This document shows, in pieces, positions 23,255 to 32,346 of a DNA stretch of 64,000 nucleotides (the first letter of the stretch is position 1; each line of letters opens with the position of its first letter). This DNA comes from G963674835 sp963674835 (GTDB lineage Bacteria; Planctomycetota; Planctomycetia; Pirellulales; Thermoguttaceae). The DNA lies in NCBI GenBank assembly GCA_963674835.2, contig CAXXKC010000002.1, positions 1,240,001 through 1,304,000 of the forward strand, written 5' to 3'. The notes under the pieces were generated by a model. That model worked only from the letters and a program-made list of their open reading frames with translations, did no database searches and was not told where the DNA came from. Both the position numbers and the translations under genes were made by a program.

Positions 23255-24646
23255 TCAGAGGTGCAACGGGCGGCCGTCGACGGCAAGTGCGGCTTCCTGG
23301 ATTGCCTCGGCGAGCGTGGGATGCGCGTGGCAGGTGCGGGCCAGGTCTTCGGCGCTGGCCCCGCACTCCATGGCGGCGACGGCCTCCGCAATCATGTCGC
23401 CGGCACGGGCGCCGAGAATGTGCACGCCGAGAATGCGGTCGGTTCGCTGGTCGGCGAGTATCTTGACGAGGCCCTCGACCTCTCCCAGTGCGCGGGCTCG
23501 CCCGTTGGCTCGCAGGGGAAACGTGCCTTTGCGGTAGGGATGGTCGTCGGCCTGGAGTTGTTCCTCGGTCTTGCCTACGCTGGCGATCTCGGGGTGGGTG
23601 TAGACGACCGACGGGATGGTGGCGTAGTCGACGCGTCCGTAGCCCGTTACGAGGCGTTCGACGCAGGCGATACCCTCTTCGGACGCCTTGTGCGCCAACA
23701 TCGGGCCGCCGATACAGTCGCCGATGGCAAACACGTTGCCGGCGGCGGTGGCGAAGTGTTTGTCGACGGTGATGAATCCGGCTTGGTCAGTTCGTACGCC
23801 GATCGTCTCAAGGCCAAGGCCGTCGGTATTGGGTCTTCGTCCGACGGCGAGGAGCACGCGGTCGCACTCCAGCGGATCGCGACCTTCGCACTCGACCAGG
23901 CAGCGGCCTTCGTAGCTGTAGGCCCCGTTGACCCGGGTGGAGAGCCAGAACGTGAGCCCTTGGCGTTCGAGAAGCCGCCGGGCCTCGCCGGCCAACTCGC
24001 CGTCCATTCCGGGAAGCAGGCGATCGAGCATTTCGATGACTGTGACGCGCGATCCGAGCCGGCTCCAGACCGAGCCGAGTTCGAGGCCGATGTAACCGGC
24101 GCCGATGACGACGAGGTGGCGGGGGACTTCGGTGTAGGCTAGCGCGTCGGTGCTGCTGCCGACGCCCTGCCCGTCGAGTCCCACGCCCGGCATGGTAGCC
24201 GGGGTGCTACCCGTGGCGATCAGGTAGTATTGCGACGCGAGAGCGGTCTGCTCGGCGCGGCCGTCGACGATGAGGCGCCCCGGGCCGTCGAATCGCGCGC
24301 GGCCGCGGTAGTAGGTGATATTCTGCCGTTTGAGCAGGCCTTCGACGCCCCGACAGAGCGTGCGGACGACGCTTTCCTTGCGCTTCTGCATCGTTGGCAG
24401 ATCGAGTTGAACGTCGGCGACGGCGACGCCGTGGGCGGCCAGCGTGTGGCGTGCTTCGTAGTATCGCTGGCTCGATTCGAGCAGTGCCTTGCTCGGGATG
24501 CAGCCGACTCGCAGGCAGGTTCCGCCGGGCACCTCGTTTTCGTCGATGCAGGCGACGTTGACGCCGAGTTGGGCCGCTCGCAGCGCGGCGACGTAGCCAC
24601 CGGGGCCTGCGCCGATGACCACCAGGTCGTGTTTGGCCGATTCCAT
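23255..24646 (-). CDS. lpdA: Dihydrolipoamide dehydrogenase (E3)
   Basis: A 463-residue flavoprotein: FAD-binding GAGPGGYVAALRAAQLG, redox disulfide C44/C49 in GGTCLRVGCIPSK, NAD-binding GAGYIGLELGSVWSRLG, FAD site IGDCIGGPMLAHKA and the C-terminal His-Glu pair in CHAHPTLAEA. It re-oxidises the lipoyl group of the E2 component, giving NADH. Third gene of the sucA-sucB-lpdA run; a T1 repeat separates it from sucB and supplies AGGA eight bases before its ATG. It may also serve pyruvate dehydrogenase or a glycine cleavage system elsewhere. Confidence 0.95.
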   Translation of the reverse strand: MESAKHDLVVIGAGPGGYVAALRAAQLGVNVACIDENEVPGGTCLRVGCIPSKALLESSQRYYEARHTLAAHGVAVADVQLDLPTMQKRKESVVRTLCRGVEGLLKRQNITYYRGRARFDGPGRLIVDGRAEQTALASQYYLIATGSTPATMPGVGLDGQGVGSSTDALAYTEVPRHLVVIGAGYIGLELGSVWSRLGSRVTVIEMLDRLLPGMDGELAGEARRLLERQGLTFWLSTRVNGAYSYEGRCLVECEGRDPLECDRVLLAVGRRPNTDGLGLETIGVRTDQAGFITVDKHFATAAGNVFAIGDCIGGPMLAHKASEEGIACVERLVTGYGRVDYATIPSVVYTHPEIASVGKTEEQLQADDHPYRKGTFPLRANGRARALGEVEGLVKILADQRTDRILGVHILGARAGDMIAEAVAAMECGASAEDLARTCHAHPTLAEAIQEAALAVDGRPLHL

Positions 24647-24647
24647 C

Positions 24648-24750
24648 TATTGGGTCCTGCATTGGGATTGGAACGAGGCCGACCATCGGGAGGCCGAAAG
24701 ATCAGGATTGGGTTGGACCCCTTGTTCCGTTTTCAATACAGGCATCAATA
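24648..24750 (-). repeat. T1 dispersed repeat, copy A (103 bp)
   Basis: A 103-bp element with imperfect terminal inverted repeats (TATTGATGCCTGTATTG on the minus strand against TATTGGGTCCTGCATTG from the other end). It differs from the copies at 36621 and 49750 by about four bases each. On the minus strand its first bases form the last codons of sucB (TAT-TGA), and its last bases lie directly before the lpdA start. Confidence 0.85.
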
Positions 24751-26046
24751 GATCTCCAGGAAGAGCCGTGTGGGATCTTCGATCACTTCTTTTACGGTCC
24801 GCAGAAAGGTGACGGCCTCGCGCCCGTCGACGATGCAATGGTCGTAGGTCAGGGCTACGTACATGACAGGGCGGATGACGACCTGGCCTTCGCGGGCCAC
24901 CGGGCGGTCGTCGATCTTGTGAAGGCCGAGAATGCCGCTTTGCGGCGGATTGACGATCGGAGTGGAGAGCATCGAACCGTAGACGCCGCCGTTGCTGATG
25001 GTAAAGGTCCCGCCTTCGAGCTCTTCGGGCAAGAGCTTGTTCTCGCGGGCTCGCGCGGCCAGGTCGGCGATCGCCCGCTCGATTTCGGCGAAGCTCATGC
25101 GCTGGGCATCGCGGAGCACGGGAACGACCAGGCCCTTGCCGCCGCCGATGGCGACGCCGATGTCGTAGTAGTGGTGATAGACGATGTTGCGGCCGCGGAT
25201 TTCCGCGTTGACCTGCGGGAATCGCTTGAGGGCTTCGATGGCCGCCTTGACGAAGAAGGAGACGAAGCCGAGCTTCACGCCGTGCCGCTCCTGGAACTGC
25301 TGGCCGTGCTGCTTTCTTAGCGCGATGACCTCGGACATGTCGACTTCATTGAAGGTCGTCAGCAGGGCGGCCGTCTGCTGCGCCTCGACCAACCGCTGCG
25401 CGATGGCACGGCGGATCATGCTCATGGGCACGATCTCGTCTTCGCGGCCTGGGGATGCCGGTTGGGACATTGCCGATGCCTGGGCGGCGGGCGTTTCGTG
25501 CTCGGCGGCGAGGGCAGGTCGCGTGCCGCCGATGCCGGACGGAATGAGGTCGTTTTGCTCGATGTGGCGGAGGACATCTTCTTTGAGCAGCCGTCCGCCC
25601 GGGCCGGTGGCCTCGACCTGGTCGGGCGCGAGACTGTATTGGGCCAGCAGCCGTTGAGCTGCGGGCAGGATGCGCGTCGTGCCGTCGCTGGCCGGGGCCG
25701 ATTCGTCGGGCTCTGCGGCAGGCTCGGGCAGCAAGTGTTTGCTGGCGGTAGGTGCGGGAGCTGACTCGCTGGGCGCGGGCACTTCCGTTGTGGGCGGCCG
25801 TCCGGCGGAGGTTTCGTCGAGCTCGGCGATCACGTCGCCGACGTTGGCGAACTCGCCGTCGCGCTTGAGAACCTTCACCAGAGCTCCGTCCGAGGGCGAA
25901 GGCACGGTTACCGTGGCCTTTTCGCTTTCGATTTCGACAAGGTCTTCGTCTCTCTGGACGGCATCGCCTTCCTGCTTGAGCCAGTGGGCGACCTGAACCT
26001 CGATGACCGATTCGCCCACGGCCGGAACTTTCACTTGCACCGTCAT
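24745..26046 (-). CDS. sucB: 2-oxoglutarate dehydrogenase E2 (dihydrolipoyl succinyltransferase)
   Basis: A 433-residue E2 protein. The N-terminal lipoyl domain has K43 in EIESEKATVTV. A linker follows, then a peripheral subunit-binding domain (ILPAAQRLLAQYSLAPDQVE, TGPGGRLLKEDVLRHI), a second linker and the catalytic domain with the HxxxDG-type motif TYDHCIVDGREAV. It transfers the succinyl group from E1 to CoA. The ATG at 26046 starts MTVQVKVPAVGES; a longer open frame continues over the end of sucA in the wrong frame. The last residue and the stop codon are provided by the T1 repeat (E-I-Y-stop). It lies 56 bases after sucA. Confidence 0.95.
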   Translation of the reverse strand: MTVQVKVPAVGESVIEVQVAHWLKQEGDAVQRDEDLVEIESEKATVTVPSPSDGALVKVLKRDGEFANVGDVIAELDETSAGRPPTTEVPAPSESAPAPTASKHLLPEPAAEPDESAPASDGTTRILPAAQRLLAQYSLAPDQVEATGPGGRLLKEDVLRHIEQNDLIPSGIGGTRPALAAEHETPAAQASAMSQPASPGREDEIVPMSMIRRAIAQRLVEAQQTAALLTTFNEVDMSEVIALRKQHGQQFQERHGVKLGFVSFFVKAAIEALKRFPQVNAEIRGRNIVYHHYYDIGVAIGGGKGLVVPVLRDAQRMSFAEIERAIADLAARARENKLLPEELEGGTFTISNGGVYGSMLSTPIVNPPQSGILGLHKIDDRPVAREGQVVIRPVMYVALTYDHCIVDGREAVTFLRTVKEVIEDPTRLFLEIY

Positions 26047-26102
26047 GGTTGCTCTCCCGCAGTTGTAGAACGTCCGGCAGCGTGTTTCCCGGTGTGGCGG
26101 CC

Positions 26103-28904
26103 TCAGGTTTCGTGAAACGCCCGATCCAGCAGTTGTTGCTGTTCCTTGCGGTGCAGGCTGGCCCAACCGGTGGCCGGGCTCGCCGCGGTCCGCCGCGAAA
26201 TGGTCTGAAACGGAAATCGGTCGTACAGTTGGCTTGGGAAGCGGATTTTGAGGAACTGGCTCGCGCCCATGTTGAACGGCTCCTCCTGAACCCACCAGAC
26301 GGGCGTTTCGTCGGGGTACGGTTCGAGCACGGCCTGGAGCTGCACGCGCGGCACCGGATAGAGCTGCTCGATGCGGACGATCGCCACGTCGCTGCGGGCC
26401 AACTCTTCGCGTTTTTCGAGCAGCTCGTAGTAGATCTTCCCCGAGCACAGCAGGATGCGCGTGGTGGCGTCGGGTTCGATAGTAGGATCGGGCAGGACGC
26501 GGTTGAATCGGCCCGTGGCCAGCTCGTCGAGGTCGGACACGCAGCGCGGATGCCGGAGGAGGCTTTTGGGCGTGAAGATGGCCAGGGGCTTCAACCAGCG
26601 GCGCAGCATTTGGCGTCGCAGGCAATGGAAGTACTGGGCGGGCGTGCTGGGGATCACTACCTGGAAGTTGTGCTGGGTGGCCAGGTTCAGCAGACGCTCT
26701 AACCTCGCGCTGGAATGTTCGGGTCCCTGGCCTTCGAATCCGTGGGGCAGCAGCAGGGTGATGCCACTGAGCCGCCGCCATTTCTCTTCGGCACTGGCGA
26801 GGAACTGGTCGACGATCACCTGCGCGGCGTTCCAGAAGTCGCCGTACTGGGCCTCCCAGGCGACCAGCGCGTCGGGGTAGTCGAGGCTGTAGCCATATTC
26901 GAACCCGAGGCAGCCGGCCTCGCTGAGTGGGCTGTTGACGATGTCGACCGGAGCCTGGTCAGCAGCGACGTGTTTCAGCGGAATGTAGGTTTGGCCGTTC
27001 TCCGCATCATGGAGGATGGCGTGCCGATGGCTGAAGGTGCCGCGGGCCGCATCCTGCCCGCTGAGGCGGATGCGATAGCCGTCGACGGCCAGGCTGCCAA
27101 GTGCGAGGGCTTCAGCGGTCGACCAATCGATAGGGTGGTCGTCGGCCATCGCACGGCGTCGCTGGAACCATCGCTGGAGCTTGTGGTGTACGTGGAAATC
27201 GTCGGGCAGGTTGGTGAGTTGCTCGAGGAGGCGCACGAGCTCCTGGCGGTCGACCCCGGTGGTGACCCGTTCGTCGGGCGTTTCGAGGCCGACACGATAG
27301 CCGCGCCAGACGTCGCCGAGCGTGAACGACGGGCCCGAGACGTCGCCTTGCTGGGCCATGGCGTATTCGCGTTCGAGCTGTTGCCGGCAGTGTTGGGACA
27401 TTTCGTCGCACTGTTGGGTTGTGGCGTGGCCCGCGTGGATGAGCTGTTGACAGTAGCGATCGCGGAGGGACTGGCGGCCGTGGATGCGTTTGCGGTAGAG
27501 AAGCGGTTGAGTGAACTCGGGTTCGTCGCCTTCGTTGTGGCCGTGTTTGCGGAAGCAGTAGACGTCGAGGAGGACGTCGCGGTGGAACTCGCGGCGGAAA
27601 TCGAGGGCCAAGTCGACGACGTGGGCGACGGCTTCGACGTCTTCGCCGTTGACGTGGAAGATGGGTATCTCGAGCATCTTGGCCGGGTCGCTGGCGTAGA
27701 GGCAGGAGCGGGCCTCGCTAGGGTGCGTGGTGAAGCCGATCTGGTTGTTCAGGAGCACGTGGAGCGTTCCGCCGGTGGTGTAGCCGGGGAGTTGGCTCAG
27801 GTTGAGCGTTTCCTGCACGATTCCCTCGCCGACGAACGCGGCGTCGCCGTGGACGAGGACGGTCATGCCGTGGAGGTTTTCGAGGTCGCCGGCGCGGTCC
27901 TGCTGTGCCCGCATGGAACCTTCGGCCACCGGATTGACGAACTCGAGGTGGCTGGGATTGAAGCAGAGAGTGAGGTGGATCTTTTCGCCTTGGGCGGTGG
28001 TCCAGTCGTTGCTGTGTCCGAGGTGATACTTGACGTCGCCGCCGCCGGGGAGCGGGTGCTCCTTGTCTTCGAATTCGTAGAAGATCTGGCGGGGACTCTT
28101 GCCAAGGATGTTGGCCAGCACGTTGAGGCGGCCGCGATGGGCCATGCCCATGACGATGCGTCGGACGCCCTGCGTGCCGGCCCGCTCGATGGCGCGGTCG
28201 AGGAGGGGGATGAGAATCTCGGCCCCTTCCAGCGAGAAGGTTTTGGCGCCGATGTACTTCTTCAAGACGAACTGTTCAAAGCTCGTGGCGCACGTGAGCC
28301 GCGCGAGGATTCGCTGCTGGTCGTCGAGGCTGAGCGTGGGGCGTGCGGCGGGGCCTTCGAGGCGAGTTTCGAGCCACTGGCGCACGGCCAGATCGTTCAG
28401 GTGCATGAATTCGACGCCGATCGGGCCACAGTAGATGGTCTGAAGGCGGTCCAGCAGTTCACGCAACGTGTGCACCTTGGCCCCGGCAACCGCGATCGCC
28501 GGATGGACGCGGTCGAGGTCGGTTTGGGTCCAGTCGTAGAATTCGGGTGTGAGCGCCGCGTGCCCGGGGCGCGGGGATTCGAGCGGATCGATCTGTGCGG
28601 CCAGATGCCCGTGCTGCCGATAGGCCCACAACAGGCGCTCGCAGCGTGCGGCGAACTGGGCGGCGTCGGTGGCCTCGGTGGCCAGGAGGGCCGATCGATC
28701 GGCTACGCGCGGGGCCGCCGGCAGGACACCGCGAGCCGTCGGGGCGGGGCTTGCCTCGGTGTGGCGGCCGTTGCCGCCTCCGACAGCCCGAAAATACGCT
28801 TGCCATTGGGGCGACAGCCGCGCGGGGTCGGCCAGGTATTCGGACCACAACTGCTCCAGGTACTCGACGCTGAGACTGCTCGGATTTGGGACGGCTTCTG
28901 GCAT
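26103..28904 (-). CDS. sucA: 2-oxoglutarate dehydrogenase E1 component
   Basis: A 933-residue thiamine-diphosphate enzyme that decarboxylates 2-oxoglutarate and succinylates the lipoyl group of SucB. Seen: N-terminal helix LSVEYLEQLWSEYLADPARL, the conserved GMAHRGRLNVLANILGKSP, CFNPSHLEFVNPVAEG, ThDP region HGDAAFVGEGIVQETLNLSQ then LPGYTTGGTLHVLLNNQ, FRKHGHNEGDEP, and the C-terminal transketolase-like part. Length fits the family. The ATG at 28904 (MPEAVPNPSSL) is chosen; a GTG at 28979 would add 25 poor residues. Upstream lies the glutamate dehydrogenase gene in the same direction. Confidence 0.95.
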   Translation of the reverse strand: MPEAVPNPSSLSVEYLEQLWSEYLADPARLSPQWQAYFRAVGGGNGRHTEASPAPTARGVLPAAPRVADRSALLATEATDAAQFAARCERLLWAYRQHGHLAAQIDPLESPRPGHAALTPEFYDWTQTDLDRVHPAIAVAGAKVHTLRELLDRLQTIYCGPIGVEFMHLNDLAVRQWLETRLEGPAARPTLSLDDQQRILARLTCATSFEQFVLKKYIGAKTFSLEGAEILIPLLDRAIERAGTQGVRRIVMGMAHRGRLNVLANILGKSPRQIFYEFEDKEHPLPGGGDVKYHLGHSNDWTTAQGEKIHLTLCFNPSHLEFVNPVAEGSMRAQQDRAGDLENLHGMTVLVHGDAAFVGEGIVQETLNLSQLPGYTTGGTLHVLLNNQIGFTTHPSEARSCLYASDPAKMLEIPIFHVNGEDVEAVAHVVDLALDFRREFHRDVLLDVYCFRKHGHNEGDEPEFTQPLLYRKRIHGRQSLRDRYCQQLIHAGHATTQQCDEMSQHCRQQLEREYAMAQQGDVSGPSFTLGDVWRGYRVGLETPDERVTTGVDRQELVRLLEQLTNLPDDFHVHHKLQRWFQRRRAMADDHPIDWSTAEALALGSLAVDGYRIRLSGQDAARGTFSHRHAILHDAENGQTYIPLKHVAADQAPVDIVNSPLSEAGCLGFEYGYSLDYPDALVAWEAQYGDFWNAAQVIVDQFLASAEEKWRRLSGITLLLPHGFEGQGPEHSSARLERLLNLATQHNFQVVIPSTPAQYFHCLRRQMLRRWLKPLAIFTPKSLLRHPRCVSDLDELATGRFNRVLPDPTIEPDATTRILLCSGKIYYELLEKREELARSDVAIVRIEQLYPVPRVQLQAVLEPYPDETPVWWVQEEPFNMGASQFLKIRFPSQLYDRFPFQTISRRTAASPATGWASLHRKEQQQLLDRAFHET

Positions 28905-29104
28905 GGCAGGGGCAACTTCGCGGGTGCAACACCCAATGACTACCGTTGTACTGCCATTATATGCGTGCTGCTGAATCACCTAGTCTACGAGCGTCGCGAT
29001 GCGAGGACGGTCGTGTAGGACACTCTGTCGCACGGCGGCCGGCGGCGCCGCCCGGGAGCGCGGGAACCTGGACTGGCAGGCATCTCGTGGGCGGCGAAGG
29101 ACGG

Positions 29105-30364
29105 CTACGGCAAGCGTCCGCGAGCTTCCAGCGCCTCGGCGACCGTCTTGACGGCCAGTTGCATGGCCGCATCGCGGAGCGAGATCTTGCGGTCTTTGGC
29201 CAGGGTGCAGACCTTGTGGTAACGTTCCATCATGCGCTGCTGGAGGCGGCTGCGGACTTCGGCTTCGGGCATCTGCTCCTGCTGGGTTTCCTGGGTGTAT
29301 TCGAGGTAGGAGACGAACACGCCGCCGGCATTGCAGAGGATGTCGGGAATGACCGTGATGCCTCGGTCGGCGAGAACAGCGTCGGCCTGGGGCGATGTGG
29401 GGCTGTTGGCGCCCTCGGCCACCAGGCGAGCTCGGATGTTGGGCGCGTTGGCGGCAACGATCTGGCTTTCGGTTGCCGCGGGAACCAGGACGTCGCAGGG
29501 CATTTCGAGCAACTGTTGGGGGTCGAACTCGGAGGCGAGGTCGTATCCCTGGACTGAACCGACGCGAGCGACATGAGCGTCGAGGGCCGGCAGGTCGAGC
29601 CCACGCTCGTCGTAGACCGCCCCGCGCTGGTCGGCGATGCCGAGGATGCGGACGCCATATTCGGCCAGGGCACGGGCGGCGACGGAACCGACGTTCCCGT
29701 ATCCTTGCAGGATGGCGGTGGATTGGGACGGCTCGATTCCCATCTGACCAAAGGCCTCGACGATGCAGGCGGCGACACCGCGGCCTGTGGCTTCGCGCCG
29801 ACCCGGAATGCCGCCGAGAATCACCGGCTTACCCGTGACGTAGCAGCCCTGCGTGGTCGCCTGGCCCAAGGACCAACTGACGGCGTCCTTGATGTAGCCC
29901 ATGTCGTGCTCGTTGGTTCCCATGTCGGGCGCGGGGACGTAGACCTGGGGGCTGATGTGGCGGATGGCGTTGCGGGCGAAGTTGCGGATGAGGGTTTCCT
30001 TGTTGTAGGCGCTGAGTTCCCTGGGATCGGCAACGATGCCGCTCTTGCCCCCGCCGAACGGGACGCCGATGAGCGCACACTTCCAGGTCATCTCCATGGC
30101 CAGGCCGGTGATGTCGTCCAGAGTGACGTCGGGCCGCAGGCGAATTCCGCCTTTGGCGGGGCCGAGGGCGATGCTATGCCGGACGACGAAGGCGTGGAAG
30201 AGGTGTATGCGATCGTCGTGGAACTGGGGGGCGAGGGTGATCTCGATGCGTTCTTTCGGCAGACGCATCTTCTCAAGCAGAAGGGGGTCGATTTCGCCGT
30301 CGAGCATTTCCACGGTTCGCTCGAAGTTGAATCTCGCGTGCTCCAGAATGCCGTTGCTCGCCAT
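29105..30364 (-). CDS. Glutamate dehydrogenase (Glu/Leu/Phe/Val family)
   Basis: A 419-residue enzyme that interconverts glutamate with 2-oxoglutarate and ammonia. Substrate-binding GPAKGGIRLRPDV and KCALIGVPFGGGKSGI hold the key lysines; PAPDMGTNEHDMGYIKDA and the NAD(P)-binding LQGYGNVGSVAARALAEYG are present. Length fits the hexameric short class. It stands about 200 bases before sucA on the same strand, so the enzyme making 2-oxoglutarate and the complex using it are side by side. Cofactor preference cannot be read with confidence. Confidence 0.93.
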   Translation of the reverse strand: MASNGILEHARFNFERTVEMLDGEIDPLLLEKMRLPKERIEITLAPQFHDDRIHLFHAFVVRHSIALGPAKGGIRLRPDVTLDDITGLAMEMTWKCALIGVPFGGGKSGIVADPRELSAYNKETLIRNFARNAIRHISPQVYVPAPDMGTNEHDMGYIKDAVSWSLGQATTQGCYVTGKPVILGGIPGRREATGRGVAACIVEAFGQMGIEPSQSTAILQGYGNVGSVAARALAEYGVRILGIADQRGAVYDERGLDLPALDAHVARVGSVQGYDLASEFDPQQLLEMPCDVLVPAATESQIVAANAPNIRARLVAEGANSPTSPQADAVLADRGITVIPDILCNAGGVFVSYLEYTQETQQEQMPEAEVRSRLQQRMMERYHKVCTLAKDRKISLRDAAMQLAVKTVAEALEARGRLP

Positions 30365-30836
30365 TGCCGGGTCCTCTCTTCGATACCTGATCTTTCTTGT
30401 CGCAACCGTGGATCAGAGGGTGGTGCGTGTCGCGCGCGATCAGGGCGTTTGCGGGTGCGTGGTTGTGTGGCTCGGAAAGCGAACTGGAGGCTTTTTTGAT
30501 GCCGGCGCAGCCAATGATCGTGATTCATCCCCGATACCAACCGAGACGGCCGGAATCCGGGGCTCCGGTTGCCGCTCGGCGCGTAATGGTAATGCGGGCC
30601 TCAACAGGGATCGCTAGACACGTTGTAAGAATCGGCGTTTGATAGATCGTTACATCAACGATGTATTAGTTATAGCAGGAAAAGGCGGATAGGCCAGTGG
30701 AAACCTCAGCATGCTGCCTGAACGCTCCATTTGCCTTATTTTACCGCAAGGGGTGTCATGCGTGACAGATTCGTACCGAGGTCGCTATGCCGGCGGGGGC
30801 ACAAGATGGGGCATGTCTGGCGACGGCCGGTGCCCA
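30365..30836. other. Intergenic region, promoter of glutamate dehydrogenase expected
   Basis: About 470 bases. A/T-rich part at 30640-30690 contains the inverted repeat ATCGTT-ACATC-AACGAT (30656-30663 area). No convincing sigma-70 pair on the minus strand. No credible gene. Confidence 0.4.
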
Positions 30837-32024
30837 TTAGTAGCGAAAGACCCTTCGCAGCAGCCAGACGCTCCAACAGACCAACATGAGATTGTCGAGC
30901 CATACGGCTATCGGAGGCAAGTCGCCGCGTTTGGCGCTTTCGGTGCCGAACGTCAACAGTGGATAGTAGACGACCAGGATCGGCAGGAAGCAGATGAAGA
31001 AGGTGGTCAGCACATCGGAATTTCGGAGCCGAATGGCCATTGGGGCTCCGACGAGTACAAAACAGAGGCAGCTGAAGGCGTTTGCCCAGCGCCGGTAGGG
31101 CTCGGTTTCAAGCCGGTGCAAGGTGACGACGGCTTGGGCCAAGACAGCTCGCTGCTGGGGCCAGTAGCTGCCGCTCAAGGCGTCGAAGTCGCCGCTCATC
31201 ATCTGGTAGGCGGCTTCGGCGGCCATCGCCTCCTTCTTGTTCTCGATAAAGGTCTTCTGCTGCTTGATTCGTGGGGAAATGACCGTCAGGGGGAGCTTCG
31301 AGGCCGACAGCTCGCTGATGCGGCGGGAACGGCTGGCAGCTTCGAGGGGGATATCGAGTGTGAAAGTGTCGGGGTCGAGGAAACTGAACGGTCCGCCGGT
31401 TTCGAGGCGGGAGTTGCGCAGGATAAGGGTCAGGGCGTTTTCCGCCTGGTTCGTATGGAGTTCGGCCGTATCGGCGCTGACGGTGACCCAGGTGCCGTCG
31501 CTCTTACGGTAGCTGATGACCGGCATGACCAGCGTTCGGCCTTTTACGTCGAGGACCGTTACCTGAAACTGCTCCGAGGAGTACGACTTGCGCGCCCGCA
31601 ACATGCCGTAGGCGACCCGTTCCACGGCCTCGAGCAACACTCGCTGGGTGCCGGCGGCGCCCCAGGAGACGGCGGCGTCGTTGAGCCAGACACCGGCCAC
31701 GCTGAGGATTAGCCCCAGAATGAAGACCGGGCGAAGAACGACCAGGGGGCTGATTCCCATGGCTTTCAACGCCATGATTTCGTTCGAGCCCGACATCCGG
31801 CCGTAGACCATGCACGCGGTGAACAGGAGCGTGCCTGGCAGGGTAAACTGGAGGGCCTGGGGGAGAGCATACGGGATCAACCGCATGATTTCCAGGGGGC
31901 CGACACCCTGGTCGAGGGTTTCCCGGATGATTACGAAGACGATCACAAAGCCTGTAAGCGCAGCGAGGGTAACGATGAAGACTTTGAGCAACTCGAACAG
32001 GATGTGGCGGGTAATGATGCGCAT
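30837..32024 (-). CDS. LptF/LptG-family permease
   Basis: A 395-residue membrane protein of the YjgP/YjgQ family. N-terminal MRIITRHILFELLKVFIVTL and three hydrophobic segments (VTLAALTGFVIVFVII, LLFTACMVYGRMSGSNEIMA with the conserved S-E-I-M-A-L-K, VLRPVFILGLILSVAGVWLN), a periplasmic beta-rich domain, and three C-terminal membrane segments. LptF and LptG pair with the LptB ATPase to pull lipopolysaccharide from the inner membrane. Only one permease gene is here and no second copy is nearby. Which paralogue cannot be decided. Confidence 0.9.
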   Translation of the reverse strand: MRIITRHILFELLKVFIVTLAALTGFVIVFVIIRETLDQGVGPLEIMRLIPYALPQALQFTLPGTLLFTACMVYGRMSGSNEIMALKAMGISPLVVLRPVFILGLILSVAGVWLNDAAVSWGAAGTQRVLLEAVERVAYGMLRARKSYSSEQFQVTVLDVKGRTLVMPVISYRKSDGTWVTVSADTAELHTNQAENALTLILRNSRLETGGPFSFLDPDTFTLDIPLEAASRSRRISELSASKLPLTVISPRIKQQKTFIENKKEAMAAEAAYQMMSGDFDALSGSYWPQQRAVLAQAVVTLHRLETEPYRRWANAFSCLCFVLVGAPMAIRLRNSDVLTTFFICFLPILVVYYPLLTFGTESAKRGDLPPIAVWLDNLMLVCWSVWLLRRVFRY

Positions 32025-32346
32025 GGACCAAGTAGTGTGTATGGTCGGTCGAAAGCGGTCAACGTCACTTCGCGATGGGGAGGTTCCGAGAGGTCGACGC
32101 TACGTCTTTCTGCAGGCGGGACGTTACATCTTATGGGTGGGCCATATTCGACGGCTGATAGTATTTTGGGGTGGGCCGTCGCATTTGACCATGGGCCGCA
32201 AAATTGCTATCATGACGGGCTTGCTGCCCTGAACGGTCCAGGGCGAAAGCGGGAGTATCTGACCGGAACCACGACCAACGCCGGACGCCCACCCCGTGTG
32301 GGGAAGGGACATAGCCGGTGTGCCTGATCCCTGGAGGACCTGCCGG
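32025..32346. other. Divergent intergenic region upstream of rpsB
   Basis: About 320 bases between the start of the permease gene (minus) and rpsB (plus). It should hold promoters for both. CACCCCGTGTGGGG near 32290 can form a small hairpin in the rpsB leader. GGAGG at 32333-32337 is the rpsB ribosome-binding site. Confidence 0.45.

Noticed and set aside
24648..24750. 33-residue peptide encoded in T1 (open in all three copies)
   Set aside because: Length is short enough for chance, changes among copies are few and there is no ribosome-binding site; not listed as a gene.
26715..29018. Long open frame (767 codons) on the plus strand across sucA
   Set aside because: It is antisense to a clear E1 protein, has valine/glutamate/alanine-rich sequence and no motif. 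High GC content makes long antisense frames common here.
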